From Leishmania infantum JPCM5 (taxonomy: Eukaryota; Euglenozoa; Kinetoplastea; Trypanosomatida; Trypanosomatidae): a stretch of DNA of 64,000 bases. The stretch's first letter is position 1; each line of letters starts with the position of its first letter. The stretch spans positions 496,001 through 560,000 of the forward strand of contig NC_009411.2 of NCBI RefSeq assembly GCF_000002875.2, written 5' to 3'. A model generated the notes under the pieces. It was not told the origin of the DNA, did not search any database, and saw nothing but the letters and a program-made list of their open reading frames with translations. Below are positions 31,521 through 41,707 of the stretch, piece after piece. A program made the translations under genes and the position numbers.

Positions 31521-33110
31521 TCACTGAGTGCGCTGACGCGGCACGGCGCGGAGTACATCATCCACACGCAAGATCATCTCAGCCGCCTCCGAGGCATACG
31601 CCACAACAGAGCTCTTCACTTTGTAGGACTCGGTAATCCCAAGTGTCTTCACGTCAGCAATGTCACCACGAATAACATCAATGCCGTGCGATTTGTGCCC
31701 CTGGTAGTGCTCCGCTTGGAGGCGCGTGACAAGATCATTGCTATCAAGGCCGGCATTGTCTGCGATGATAGCAGGAAGGGTGCGAAGGGCAGCAGCAAAC
31801 GCCATCATCGCCAGCTGCTTCTTCCCCGCGACCGCCTTGGCCTTCTCCTCCACCGCGTTTGCCATGAGGAACTCGGAGCAGCCGGCACCGAGCACCGTAC
31901 GCGTCTCTTTCACGGTCTCCGAGATAACGCACACCGCATCATGGATGGAGCGCTCCGCCTCATCAAGAATGTGGCGCGACGCGCCGCGCAGCACAATCGT
32001 GCACGCCTCGCCCTTAGGAAGTCCAGAGAAGCGGATCACAGTGCCCTCGCCAATCATGATCTCGTCGATCCTCTCAGCGAAACCGTACTGCACGTTCGAG
32101 GTGTCCTCGAAGGTCGAGACAACGTCCGCGCCGAGAGCCTTCGCGAGGCGCTCAATGCCATCGAAATCGGCATGCTCGATGGCCATGATACCGTGCTGTG
32201 CAAAGATTTCCTCCGGATAGTTGTAGATAAGCTGACGGTTGATGAAGCAGTTGATGTTGTGCTTAATGATCTTCATACACTTGGACTTCATTTTTGCCTT
32301 TTCAGACGCCTCCACCTCGGCGAGCTGAGAAACGCTCTCAACGTTCACCTTCGCACCAAAAATCTTGATCTTATCGGTGTCCATGGGGGTGTTCGCTACA
32401 AGAATCTTGGCATTCTCCAGGCGGCGGGGCTGGCCAATGCCAATCTTCTTGTCCAGCAGGAACCCAGGCTCGAGATAGCTGTCGCGGAGCGTACCACCAA
32501 GCTTCTTCATGATATTAATCATCTCAAGGTTGCCGCTGCCCTTCAGACGAAGAACCGCGTCGACGCAGAGCTTTGCGAAGTGGTCTGACTCCACAGTAAT
32601 GATCTTGGAGCTGAGGGTAGTCTTGGCGATGCGGATGAGATCTTCGTAGAAGAGCTTCTCGTCCGCGCCGTGATCCTCGGCGGACTCCGCCAGAGCCTTC
32701 TGTGCGGCGTCGGTAGCCATGCGGTAACCCTCAATGATAGTCTGAGGATGAATGGACTGATCCAGCAGCTTTTCAGCGTTGCGCAAGAGCTCGCCAGCAA
32801 ACACCGTGACGCTAGTCGTACCGTCGCCCACTTCATCATCCTGTGTCTTACTCATATCAATCAGAATCTTGGCAGCCGGGTTGTCCATAAACAGAGATTT
32901 GAGGATTGTCGCGCCGTCATTGGTGACACGCACGGACTGAGTTCGATCCGTTCCTTGAAGAATCTTATCCATCCCCTTCGGGCCCAAAGTTGTCTTCACA
33001 ATGTCAGCCACTGAGACGGCACCCATGATGTTCATGAGGCGTGCACGTTCGCCTTTCTCCTCCGAGGCGCCCTGGCGCAGCACCTGCGAAGCCTGGTTAG
33101 CAAAGAACAT
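31521..33110 (-). CDS. CCT2: T-complex protein 1 subunit beta (CCT beta chaperonin, 529 aa)
   Basis: One of eight subunits of the cytosolic chaperonin CCT/TriC, which folds actin, tubulin and WD40 proteins using ATP. The length is typical of the family. Group II chaperonin motifs are all present: [11 protein letters not shown] at 41-51, [10 protein letters not shown] at 64-73, the ATP-binding [10 protein letters not shown] at 91-100, and a C-terminal [12 protein letters not shown] followed by [17 protein letters not shown] and [14 protein letters not shown]. The opening [20 protein letters not shown] is characteristic of the beta subunit. The start is the first Met, followed by a conserved N-terminus. 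Third codon positions are less G/C-biased than in genes further left, in step with the A/T-richer DNA toward the strand switch. An antisense ORF of 428 codons is a shadow. Confidence 0.96.
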   Translation of the reverse strand: MFFANQASQVLRQGASEEKGERARLMNIMGAVSVADIVKTTLGPKGMDKILQGTDRTQSVRVTNDGATILKSLFMDNPAAKILIDMSKTQDDEVGDGTTSVTVFAGELLRNAEKLLDQSIHPQTIIEGYRMATDAAQKALAESAEDHGADEKLFYEDLIRIAKTTLSSKIITVESDHFAKLCVDAVLRLKGSGNLEMINIMKKLGGTLRDSYLEPGFLLDKKIGIGQPRRLENAKILVANTPMDTDKIKIFGAKVNVESVSQLAEVEASEKAKMKSKCMKIIKHNINCFINRQLIYNYPEEIFAQHGIMAIEHADFDGIERLAKALGADVVSTFEDTSNVQYGFAERIDEIMIGEGTVIRFSGLPKGEACTIVLRGASRHILDEAERSIHDAVCVISETVKETRTVLGAGCSEFLMANAVEEKAKAVAGKKQLAMMAFAAALRTLPAIIADNAGLDSNDLVTRLQAEHYQGHKSHGIDVIRGDIADVKTLGITESYKVKSSVVAYASEAAEMILRVDDVLRAVPRQRTQ

Positions 33111-33834
33111 TTTTTCTCAGTCTGCAGAATAGTACAAAGCTAGATTGAAAGCTGTCGTCTTTGCGAGGTGTAAGTTGAATATCGTCTTGTGCGGTAAATA
33201 ATAATAATAAGCAAAGGGATATGCTTTCAAAAGGAATATATTTTACATTATTAGTTGCAAGGTTAGATATTCAAGAGAAGTGGAATAGGCACAGAGAGGT
33301 AATGAAAGCACTCTAGAGCAGAAAATGGACTCGCTGATCCTGGAAATGGTTTGCATAGAGCAGGCATTTATGCCAAATGACACAGCTGTGCGAGACCTAT
33401 AAGAGGCGTGTTCGTCACGGCAGCAAGCCCTAGGCTATTTTATACTCTATCACGGCTTTGTAGGGAGACCTCTTTTTTTTGTCACGGTAGTGAAAAAAAA
33501 AATGCTGATAAGGACAAGACATAAATCATTTTTTTTTGCGGGTGTGTGCGTGTGGGTGTGTGTAAAATGAAAATCCAACGGTCAAAAAAAAAGGTGGCAA
33601 TAACAGAGGTCGCAAACAAATCTGTAATCTCCTCGTTTTCCCCCCTCTGCTTTTCTTTCCGAGCATTTTCAAAGCACATAAAACATATGACATGAGCCAG
33701 TCACATATCTCGGGGGAGAGCAAAAATAATCATTTTAAATAGAGCGCACAGTAAAATGCTAACAAGAACAAAAGGGGAAAACAATACGCAGCCTCATACT
33801 GGGAAATAAAGTAACGCTTAAAAAGTCAACTGCG
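33111..33834. other. A/T-rich intergenic region between the zinc transporter and CCT beta
   Basis: Clearly richer in A/T than most of the window, with AAT repeats (about 33199-33210) and A/T runs (33471-33480, 33494-33502, 33527-33537). No gene seen. Confidence 0.6.
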
Positions 33835-35667
33835 TTACTCCAGGTGCAACACAAAACTAACATTATGAACATCTAAATGGTGCATCATATGAGCCGTTAC
33901 TGTTTCCGTAATCTTTTTTCGCGCGCTTGTGTACTCGGTACTATTGCGTAGTTTGCCTGCCACAGTACAAATTGTGAGTTCACGCGGAGGAGTCGAGTGT
34001 ATCCATAGCTTTGGAGATTCGACATCTTGCAACAAAGATGTAGCAAGTAAAGCTTCGCGTAATTTATCGCAATAGTTGCTTTCATGATTCGGTGCAGATA
34101 GCAGAAGAACTTTTCCCGTTTCCTCGAGCAGCGGAAACGCCGAGAGCAGAACTAGGATGGCGCTCATAGCGCTACAAATTGGATCCGCAATCCAGAGTCC
34201 AAACAGATAAATCAATATACTCGAAATAATTACACTAACACTACCTAGCAAATCCGCCAGAATATGTAGATAAACACCCCGCATGTTGTGGTCCACATGA
34301 CCACTACCAGCTTCCCCGTGCGAATGCGAGTGACTATGACCATGCGAATCGTGAAAAAAGATAATGCCCACCACGTTCACGGCTAGCCCGATCACGGAAA
34401 CAAGAAGCAAGTACGGTCCCTCGATTTCGGGCGGGTTCAGAAATCGCTGTATGGATTCAACCATCACATACAAAGCAATAAAAAGAAGAAGAATGCCATT
34501 TACAAATCCTCCGAAAACTTCGTATCGTCCGTAGCCGAAGGGATGCGTTTTTTCGTCTGGTAGCCACGACGCAGCGTGCGCCGCGTACAGTCCAATGATA
34601 ATCGACGCTCCATCAAGCATCATATGAAATGAATCTAAAATCAGTCCGAGAGAATTCACTGCAAGACCGTAAATGAGCTCTAAAAGCATTATGCCAACAG
34701 TCAACAAAAGAAAAACAAAAAGCTTGCGCTCCCTTGAATTAGAGAGTAAGCTGACAATAATGCCGCTTTCCTCGCGGTGCTGCTTTGTCTTCAGCATCTG
34801 CGTTGGGCTAAGGGAGACACCACTCAGTGATGCTACAGACGAGTCTGCAAAAGTCAGACCTTTGTGCGCAGCAAAAATAAGACCGGCCGAGGTTAGCAAA
34901 GCAAGGCTTTCCCAGTCGTACACAGTAGGAAACACTTTTTCACCGCAAACTACTGATCCAGCTGACATACCAGCGGCCGCAGCCACAAAAGTGAAAGCGT
35001 TCCCCTGCAACGCCAGGCCTGCATTGACGCAGCCCGCCAAAACAATGCCGGAAACACAGAACACTAGTAACAGCAGCATTTCATTCTCGACTATCGGCTT
35101 GTGCTGCACAAGTGTTGCAATGAAACCCACAAGACTTAGACCACAAGCAGCAAAAAGAAAAGCTGTTTGATCAGCTTTTTTCACTACGTCTTTCGTGGAG
35201 AGAGAAATCGCACAAGCCGCGCAAAGAACCCCTAACGCTCCAAAGAGTATGAATGGGCGGGTTTCTTGGCCTGGATCGGATGTCAGAGCCAGGATGACGC
35301 AACTGAGAGCCGTACAAGCCATCTTTGCATTTCGCGAGCTTCTTCGCGTTCGAGCAATATGATCGGCGCCAGCGGCGCAGGCGCAGGCACACGCGAAACG
35401 TAAAGCGCCGAGTGTGGCCAGCCCGTAGGTGGCGCTTAGACAAAAAAGTGCACATGCCCCAGCAGAGAGCAAGCGGCTTTTGTGACGAGGAGTGTCACAC
35501 ACTGCTGCCTTCGACCGAAGGGCGCGTGGGAACCGCGCCAAGAAGGTCAGCAATGCCACAAAGGAGCTCAGCCACACGACGCTGGTGCCAGATAATCTCG
35601 CACAGTGGCTAGCAAAAACAAGACATGTGGAAGCCGTAAGAGTCAGGACTGCTGCGGGAATATGCAT
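33835..35667 (-). CDS. Cation diffusion facilitator zinc transporter, ZnT5/ZnT7/Msc2-like (610 aa)
   Basis: Exports Zn2+ from the cytosol into secretory compartments in exchange for protons. The C-terminal part (about 300-610) is a CDF domain with six membrane segments. Transport-site HxxxD pairs are H348-MML-D352 and H468-ILA-D472, and a His-rich loop lies between at about 439-460 (HDSHGHSHSHSHG). DEKTHPFGYGRYEVFGGFVN is the family's hallmark block. The N-terminal 300 residues carry many additional hydrophobic segments, as in ZnT5 and yeast Msc2, which suggests an early-secretory-pathway location. The start is the first Met. Codon use is markedly A/T-ending compared with genes left of 31 kb. 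It is the first minus-strand gene after the strand switch. Confidence 0.9.
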   Translation of the reverse strand: MHIPAAVLTLTASTCLVFASHCARLSGTSVVWLSSFVALLTFLARFPRALRSKAAVCDTPRHKSRLLSAGACALFCLSATYGLATLGALRFACACACAAGADHIARTRRSSRNAKMACTALSCVILALTSDPGQETRPFILFGALGVLCAACAISLSTKDVVKKADQTAFLFAACGLSLVGFIATLVQHKPIVENEMLLLLVFCVSGIVLAGCVNAGLALQGNAFTFVAAAAGMSAGSVVCGEKVFPTVYDWESLALLTSAGLIFAAHKGLTFADSSVASLSGVSLSPTQMLKTKQHREESGIIVSLLSNSRERKLFVFLLLTVGIMLLELIYGLAVNSLGLILDSFHMMLDGASIIIGLYAAHAASWLPDEKTHPFGYGRYEVFGGFVNGILLLFIALYVMVESIQRFLNPPEIEGPYLLLVSVIGLAVNVVGIIFFHDSHGHSHSHSHGEAGSGHVDHNMRGVYLHILADLLGSVSVIISSILIYLFGLWIADPICSAMSAILVLLSAFPLLEETGKVLLLSAPNHESNYCDKLREALLATSLLQDVESPKLWIHSTPPRELTICTVAGKLRNSTEYTSARKKITETVTAHMMHHLDVHNVSFVLHLE

Positions 35668-36187
35668 CTGGTGAATTTGAAGGTGATGCGCAGCTGTGCA
35701 ACAAGGAAAGAGTTAGGGGGTCGAAAGAAGAATAGAGGCTGGGTGAAGCAGTGGAACTGTCCATTTGCGATTTCGAACGGCCGCGAGGGAGAGTTTTCGA
35801 GACTAGTAAGCAGCCATTGTATTCAATGGCCCCCCACGCGGGTGAAACAGTGAAACGGAAGAGCGACCCTATGAGAGGATTAGATGCCGAGTCCTCACGG
35901 CCAAAGCAGAACAACTGCTGCTCACGCATGCTATTTGAGGCTTCAGCGGAGTTCAGTCACTTTGCTGGACTTTATAATAGACGCAATGCAGAAAAAAAAC
36001 AGAGCTCTGAGTGACGGTGCGGTTCCAAATAATGATAACACTGGGGAGCTGAATCCACACTCAAAGGGGCTCGGCCCGCAAACGAAATCAAGCTGGATAC
36101 TCTTCTAAAGTGATAGTCGTACCCGATAGAGGGTTTCATCTGCCTTCCACGAGATTGCGGCGCGGCACACGCAAGACCACGGATCGC

Positions 36188-36199
36188 GGGGGGGGGGGG
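36188..36199. promoter_or_regulatory. G12 homopolymer in the strand-switch region
   Basis: An uninterrupted run of 12 G. G/C tracts of this kind have been noted in divergent strand-switch regions, for example on L. major chromosome 1, and could help exclude nucleosomes or direct initiation. The function here is inference. Confidence 0.45.
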
Positions 36200-36656
36200 T
36201 AAAAGAGTAATAAGGGCCCAGGACGAGTGGACCGCTGCAGGAGTTCTAAGCATCGCATCAGCTGCAGAATGCGTTGACTTTGCGTAGTAGGCTGAGCATT
36301 CATCATGAAAAGCAAACCAATTCGCTCGGGTGAAGAGGAGGGAGACTTTCACGCGTCCTTGCACACGCACCGAAGTTTCACAGCTCCCTTCAGCTCTTTC
36401 TAAACGCTTCATTCAGCTGGCAAGAACTGCCACTAGCATCACCCAATTTCCAGAACCCCCTTGCACAACTGTTGGGTGGCACTGTGAACCGGCAAACATG
36501 TCGACCACAGCGCAAACACATCTCCCACGACATGTGCGGTGCTGAATGACTATCGTCCGACCTTTCATGCGCCGTTCAGTCAATCCAAGGAAGAGGATCT
36601 TCGAGTGGGTTTTGTGTCGCTCTGTTTCAAGTATATGCAAGGATGGCATGCGAACA

Positions 36657-37007
36657 GGGGACCCCCCAGAGTCGCATCACAAGGTCCAGTACCCCTACTC
36701 TGTGCGGGGAAGCCAAGCAGCCCCCACCCTATCCCCCTGCCAATGCCGAACCACTTCTAGTGGTGACAGGGTTCAAGCATCTACGGCGTGCGGGGAGTCA
36801 GAGCGTCGTATCGCTACTGATGCCGGCCGTCAAGCCCTAGATGGCGTTACGTTGGAGTAGCCTGCGACCGTGAATACGATTGTATCATACAATAGGCGAA
36901 GTGCGGGTGTGACTCGGACGTATCCTATCCGGCCCTCACTTCCCACTTGTGGGGAGCCTGCGCCGCCGCGGGAGGGAGGCACTAGGTGGCGAGCGGCACC
37001 TTGGGAG
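36657..37007 (+). repeat. 351-bp interspersed repeat, copy 2 (inverted relative to copy 1; SIDER-like)
   Basis: Partner of 27598-27948, in opposite orientation 8.7 kb away with five mismatches by eye. Here it sits inside the strand-switch region instead of a 3' UTR. The distal flank becomes A-rich (about 37027-37100), which might be a retroposon tail, but copy 1 lacks one. Confidence 0.85.
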
Positions 37008-37378
37008 TGCTTGTGATGCGTAGTACAAACAAAAACATATTTATACGTGTTCCTCATTTAAGAGCAAGTCAAGAAAAAAACAAGAAAAAACAATAAAGAT
37101 TTCATGGAAGAAAAATGGCGTATTTTTTCCCCTTTGACTTCGAGATTGTACGAAGCAGGCTAGTTGAGGTTTGGCTGCGGTTGGGAGAATTAGATTACCG
37201 GAGAGCGGCAGGGGGCGCCGTCATTTCTCCCTGTTCTGCAGAAACCATAATAGCTGACAGGCACTTCTCCTTTTCTCTTTGCTTAAAAGCCTCTTCGTCT
37301 CGTCCCCCCTCTGTTTCTGGTCTCTGTGTGATGTAATCGGAGTCGAAAAAAGGAGCTATATTTGTTCATGAAGCGGAA

Positions 37379-39106
37379 ATGTTCAAGTTTGACTACAAGA
37401 TATCCTACGACGAGTTTGTCAGAACAATCTACCATCATGCACGCCAGTACGAGATAAAAGTTTCCGATCCTTATAAGCAATGCGTCACTGTCAATGCGCT
37501 CATCACTAAAGCCAAGGACGAAGAGAGCAAACGAAACTACGCCAATGCGTACTACTACGTCAACAAGTGCCTTTTATTTTTCGATAAGGAAGAGAACCCG
37601 GTTGACTTCACGCAAAGAGATCCATCGACAAAGAGGGTCTTTGCTGAGGCTCTTGACCTCGAGGCTAAGTTGAAGCTGAAGGAACTACCGATCGAGTACA
37701 AGGCTATGATCGAAGAAATCGACCGTCGGGAGCCGGAACGCCGTCGCATCGTAGCCCAGCAGCTGGAGTCGGACAGCGGAGATGGTGACGGGAACAAGCA
37801 GCTTTCTAGGGCTGTAGACATGCACTTGACAAGACAGCAGCAACTGCTGTCTTCCGAGAACAGCAGCGTAGATGAGTTGTTGCAGCGACTTCGCTGGGCT
37901 TCGGTGCCTGGCACGAGGAACATTACCCTACGCACGGTCTCCAACGGCCCGCCTGCTCCTCCTCCAACGTACGACACCGTCTCCAGACCGGAACCGTCTC
38001 CAGCGCCAGTAAATCCCGTGACAGGCGACAGCCACGCTCTCCCTGCCTCAGCCTCACATAGAAGCTATACAACCTGTATCCTGAATCCTTCAAATGCCTC
38101 TCTGTCAGTGCGACGGAGGGGAATCGTAAATTTGGGTAACACATGCTACATGAATAGCGTGCTGCAGGTACTCAATTCCACGCCATTAGGCCAGTACTTT
38201 CTCACAGACGCCTATGTTTCCCACCTGCTTAATACAAAGGGAAAGCTGACTCGCTTGATCAACTCATTTAGCTTCGTTATCCGTGAGCTCAATCGTTCCG
38301 ACTGCAAGTTTTCAGTGAGCGCGTCTCCGTTCAAGTCTGCTCTCGGAGACTACTACGAGGGGTTTCAAAACTCAAGCCAGCAGGATGCAAACGAGTTTCT
38401 ACGTGTTGTGCTGGATGGCATTCACGGAGCACTGAATGTGAACGACAGTAATAGAATTGAGTTTCCTGAGATTGACAACTCTAAAGGCACCGATGACGAA
38501 CTTGCTCGACGCTACTGGGGGCAGTACTATCAGAAGAATTCGTCCGTTATAGTTGACTACTGCGCGTTTCAAGAGCGAAGCGCGATTGTCTGCCCCTCCT
38601 GTTGCCACCAGTCACGTTCTTTCAATGTTTCTCTTAGCATTGAAATTCCTATTCCGCGGACCTCGTCAAAGGTTTCACTCGACGACTGCTTTGCCGCGTA
38701 CTGCCGGGAGGAAATTCTTGACGATAGCTCGATGTACATGTGCCCTAACTGTCACCAGAAGGTGAACGCCCGAAAGCAACTGCTGTTTTATTCAGCACCA
38801 CCAGTTCTATTTATTACTCTGAAGCGTTTCCGCTGTTACGGTGACTTCACCACCGCCTCAAAAGTCAACTCGAGCGTTTTCTTTAGTAAAACACTGAACA
38901 TTGCCTCGTATATGTGCTCCAGCTTCTCGAAAACAAAGTACCATTTGGTGGGTATTATCAATCACCAAGGCAACATGTATGGAGGTCACTATACTGCAGA
39001 TGCTGTTGGTGCTGATGGTGTGTGGTGCCACTTCAGCGATGAGCAGGTGACAAAAGCGGAAGTGGCAGATAATAATCTTGCCTATATTCTCTGCTACGTA
39101 CGTTGA
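37379..39106 (+). CDS. Ubiquitin-specific protease, USP/UBP family (575 aa)
   Basis: A cysteine protease that removes ubiquitin from substrates. The C-terminal USP domain begins at about residue 245 with the Cys box RRGIVNLGNTCYMNSVLQVL (catalytic C256) and ends with the His box NMYGGHYTADA (H537) and a C-terminal NNLAYILCYVR. QQDANEFLRVVLDGIHGAL is the QDA block. Zinc-knuckle pairs are CPSC and CPNC. The N-terminal 130 residues are helical (QYEIKVSDPYKQ, ESKRNYANAYYYVNKCL) and resemble the USP8-type dimerisation/MIT-like region, which hints at endosomal ESCRT links, though this is tentative. A Pro-rich linker lies at about 180-215. A short overlapping ATG at 37368 is out of frame and could act as an upstream ORF. 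First gene of the plus-strand cluster; A/T-richer codons. Confidence 0.92.
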   Translation: MFKFDYKISYDEFVRTIYHHARQYEIKVSDPYKQCVTVNALITKAKDEESKRNYANAYYYVNKCLLFFDKEENPVDFTQRDPSTKRVFAEALDLEAKLKLKELPIEYKAMIEEIDRREPERRRIVAQQLESDSGDGDGNKQLSRAVDMHLTRQQQLLSSENSSVDELLQRLRWASVPGTRNITLRTVSNGPPAPPPTYDTVSRPEPSPAPVNPVTGDSHALPASASHRSYTTCILNPSNASLSVRRRGIVNLGNTCYMNSVLQVLNSTPLGQYFLTDAYVSHLLNTKGKLTRLINSFSFVIRELNRSDCKFSVSASPFKSALGDYYEGFQNSSQQDANEFLRVVLDGIHGALNVNDSNRIEFPEIDNSKGTDDELARRYWGQYYQKNSSVIVDYCAFQERSAIVCPSCCHQSRSFNVSLSIEIPIPRTSSKVSLDDCFAAYCREEILDDSSMYMCPNCHQKVNARKQLLFYSAPPVLFITLKRFRCYGDFTTASKVNSSVFFSKTLNIASYMCSSFSKTKYHLVGIINHQGNMYGGHYTADAVGADGVWCHFSDEQVTKAEVADNNLAYILCYVR

Positions 39107-39678
39107 TCGAACTTCCTCTTTCCCTAACGCTGAACACCTCTTTTTACCTTCCTTGTAATGCTGCGCAGGTGACATACTTTTTTGTTATTTGTTTGCTTTG
39201 CTTTCTGTTCTCCTTTTTGTCCCCTCTGAGTGTGGATATGTTTTTGCTGTTGCTGCTTTCATGAGATTCGGAGATTGTGGTTCCACTTTATCGGAGGTTA
39301 TAGGCTTGTAAAGCGAGTCATCGTTCTCTGCATCTTAGCGACAGTGGGGTTTCAGTGATTAGTTGGGCACACACATTCACACACACACACAGGCGAAGAA
39401 AAGGTCTTTCTTGTCTGTGGCTATCTAGAAGCAGATTGCATATCTTACTGTTGAGGAAGAATGTGTCAGAACGAGCTTCACAATACGTGCAGCGTGTGGT
39501 GTTCTGTTGACCACATCTCTTTTACTTGGTAGCTGTGAGATGCACTGCGGTGGCGAGTTGCCGGTGTCTTCGGGGCGCCTTTCACTTTCCCCCTTCTTCT
39601 CCTTTTTCACTTCTTGTCACTGTATCAGGAGCACGCGAAAAAGAGTTCTGCTTCCCTTTTGGAGGGAGCTTACACAGA
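39107..39678. other. intergenic region
   Basis: 3' UTR of the USP gene and 5' region of the next. Pyrimidine-rich stretches (about 39588-39612, 39640-39660) end in TTACACAG just before the next ATG and make a good trans-splice acceptor. Confidence 0.6.
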
Positions 39679-41007
39679 ATGCAATCAAGGGTGTTTTATT
39701 TTCCTGGGAAGGAAAGCAAACCTGATTACGAACCTCGTATTTCCCGTCGCGTGAACGAGATACTTCGTCAATCTTCACCTCAAGCTCGCTCAAGAACTTC
39801 TTTGCAAAGTAACTGGCAACCGTATGCGCCTATTCTGAGCATTCACTCACAGTTGAGGCAAGAAGCCGAAAGCAGGAGCCCGTCTCGCGCAAATGTGAAG
39901 CATCCAATGCGCGCCTCCTCTGTTTCCTCTCTCACACCACACGGATCACAGGTGGTGTCGCCGTCACGACTTCGCTATGTAGGGGCTGAGTTGACGAAAC
40001 GAGTGAGTCCAAGTGACCTCCTTCGTGGAGCGTCTGTGACAAAATTCCGTCAGCAAAGCTCTTCGCAGTGTATTTGGGACTCACCTAGGCATCCTAAAGC
40101 ATCAAACACACTCCCAGTGAATAATGAATCGTTCAGCACAGTCCTACCATGTTCGCTTCATCCTCTGTTGCAGCAAGCGTTGCTGCTCATCGAGTCTGCG
40201 GAGTTCGAAGAACGGTTCGCATTTTGTCAGGAGGAGATGGACGCCTTTAATTCGATAATCACCGTACTCGGTGTGGCGAAGGAGGTCGAGGTTATTCGCC
40301 TTGCTGCCTTTGAAATGTTCCACATCGAAAGGGCGTCCCGACGCGCACTCAAGCGTCAAGAACGACATGAGCGGCAGATTCTCCGGCTTTGGTACTCCGA
40401 GAGCTATGAAGATGCTCTGCTCTCGGAGGAAGTGCGGGTAATTCGGCAACAATCTGAGGAATCAAGAAGCTTTTTTAGTAACTCGCTTTCGCGCTCGCGA
40501 AGCACTTCTCTGAAACAGCAATCACAGGATCTTTTCGACATGGCTGCGCCTCGGAATGGCTCTCCCTCGTCCAAAAAAGTGCCACGCTTACAAAAAAGGG
40601 ACAAAATAGCTCATATGGCTTCGCTTTTGTTCTCTGCATCGAGAAGGCAGGGAGAAGGCATTCGAGGCTCTTCTCCCACGGACAACTGTGACGAAGTACT
40701 GCACAGCTCGCCTCGAGTGTTGTCGCCGATGCCATCAGAGCCGTATTTTTCACACACCATCGGCTCATCTCATTTGTCGCACAGATCTAGCGACTCGGTA
40801 AACGTTGCAGACAGACGTAGATATTATCGCGAGTACGGTGACCATTGTCGGAGGACACTTGAAAGCATGGAGGCTGACCTGGAAGATCGTATCGCCAGAC
40901 AAGAAGCTTTACTGCTGCCCGCAAGACAGAGCTATCAAAGCAGCTCCCCCTTTTCTCTGATTAGACGGCAGGCTCCCCTGCTCCTGCCGAAGTCAGCAGA
41001 GGATTAA
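39679..41007 (+). CDS. Protein of unknown function, mostly disordered with one helical segment (442 aa)
   Basis: No recognised domain. Residues 1-150 and 270-400 are Ser/Arg/Gln-rich and probably disordered (SRSRSTSLKQQ, SRRQGEGIRGSSP). Residues about 160-260 are helical (LLQQALLLIESAEFEERF, EVEVIRLAAFEMFHIERASR) and would be the only folded part. Another short helix (TLESMEADLEDRIARQEALL) lies near the C-terminus. The ORF extends upstream to 39526, but that part translates pyrimidine-rich UTR. I start at the Met at 39679, directly after the likely splice acceptor. The gene is A/T-richer than average, like the flanking USP gene. Many SP and SxR sites could be phosphorylated; no function inferred. 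Confidence 0.72.
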   Translation: MQSRVFYFPGKESKPDYEPRISRRVNEILRQSSPQARSRTSLQSNWQPYAPILSIHSQLRQEAESRSPSRANVKHPMRASSVSSLTPHGSQVVSPSRLRYVGAELTKRVSPSDLLRGASVTKFRQQSSSQCIWDSPRHPKASNTLPVNNESFSTVLPCSLHPLLQQALLLIESAEFEERFAFCQEEMDAFNSIITVLGVAKEVEVIRLAAFEMFHIERASRRALKRQERHERQILRLWYSESYEDALLSEEVRVIRQQSEESRSFFSNSLSRSRSTSLKQQSQDLFDMAAPRNGSPSSKKVPRLQKRDKIAHMASLLFSASRRQGEGIRGSSPTDNCDEVLHSSPRVLSPMPSEPYFSHTIGSSHLSHRSSDSVNVADRRRYYREYGDHCRRTLESMEADLEDRIARQEALLLPARQSYQSSSPFSLIRRQAPLLLPKSAED

Positions 41008-41707
41008 ACTATGAAGCACAAACTTAGGAGTGGATGCCTGTGCTGTGCTCTTTGCCTTTTTTTGGTACGTCTCTGCGAGTAGGGCCCCTTTTTTCCTTGA
41101 TGCTCAATCGCTTTCTTTTCCTTTTTCTTTCGCACCCATAATTGTGCTACTACTTTTACAGATGTCAGGCTAGTGCCCCTCTTTGAAGAGGTTTTCTGTT
41201 TTTTTTTCTCTGTGTGTGTTCTCTGCCCCTCGTCGTTTTATTGTGGCTCTGTACCTGGTGTGCGCGTTAAGGCAATTGGGCGCCCGCACCAGAGGCATAG
41301 GTGCACATATTTCGACACTGGCCAGCGATATTGCCAGCATGCATGCTACGCGGAGGAAAAAAAAACTTATCGAGGCCGTCTTCTTCGAGTTCAGTGAAAA
41401 GCAGTGGCCTTTGCTCGTTGACTATGTTTATCGGCATGCTACCCACTTCGCCTTCTCGTGGTTTAGTAGTGCAGAAGCAACGAGGCAGCGAAATGTCGAC
41501 AAAGAAACGAAAAGAAACACAAAGCTTGATTGCTCTGTCAAGGACTATCCATCATGCTCCCGCATGAGGTACTCTCGGATGCCACAAGCAATGTACTCTG
41601 TCCTTCTCTTTCTTCAACCTCTCTCTCACAAGGTACACGGATAGTACCACTGAACGGGTTGTGCGCGGAAGGCAGAAGGAGAGGAGTAGAGGTGATAGTG
41701 TGTCAGT
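41008..41707. other. intergenic region
   Basis: Pyrimidine- and T-rich (41058-41220). An ORF of 153 codons from 41183 has a hydrophobic start and a Lys run from a homopolymer. I do not consider it a gene, though its central part (DIASMHATRRKKKLIEAVFF) looks less like simple sequence. Confidence 0.5.

Larger units (their letters stand above)
35668..37378. promoter_or_regulatory. divergent strand-switch region (presumed bidirectional polymerase II start region)
   Basis: All genes to the left are on the minus strand and all to the right on the plus strand, so the two clusters diverge from here. In Leishmania divergent switch regions are established transcription initiation zones marked by acetylated histone H3 and base J at the edges. 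Within it I see a 12-base G run at 36188-36199, a 351-bp repeat at 36657-37007, and A/T-rich DNA at 37020-37110. Pyrimidine-rich sequence changes strand across it. There is no TATA-like promoter and none is expected. No gene seen. Confidence 0.82.

Noticed and set aside
31302..32588. Plus-strand ORF of 428 codons
   Set aside because: Antisense shadow of CCT beta, whose protein is unmistakable.
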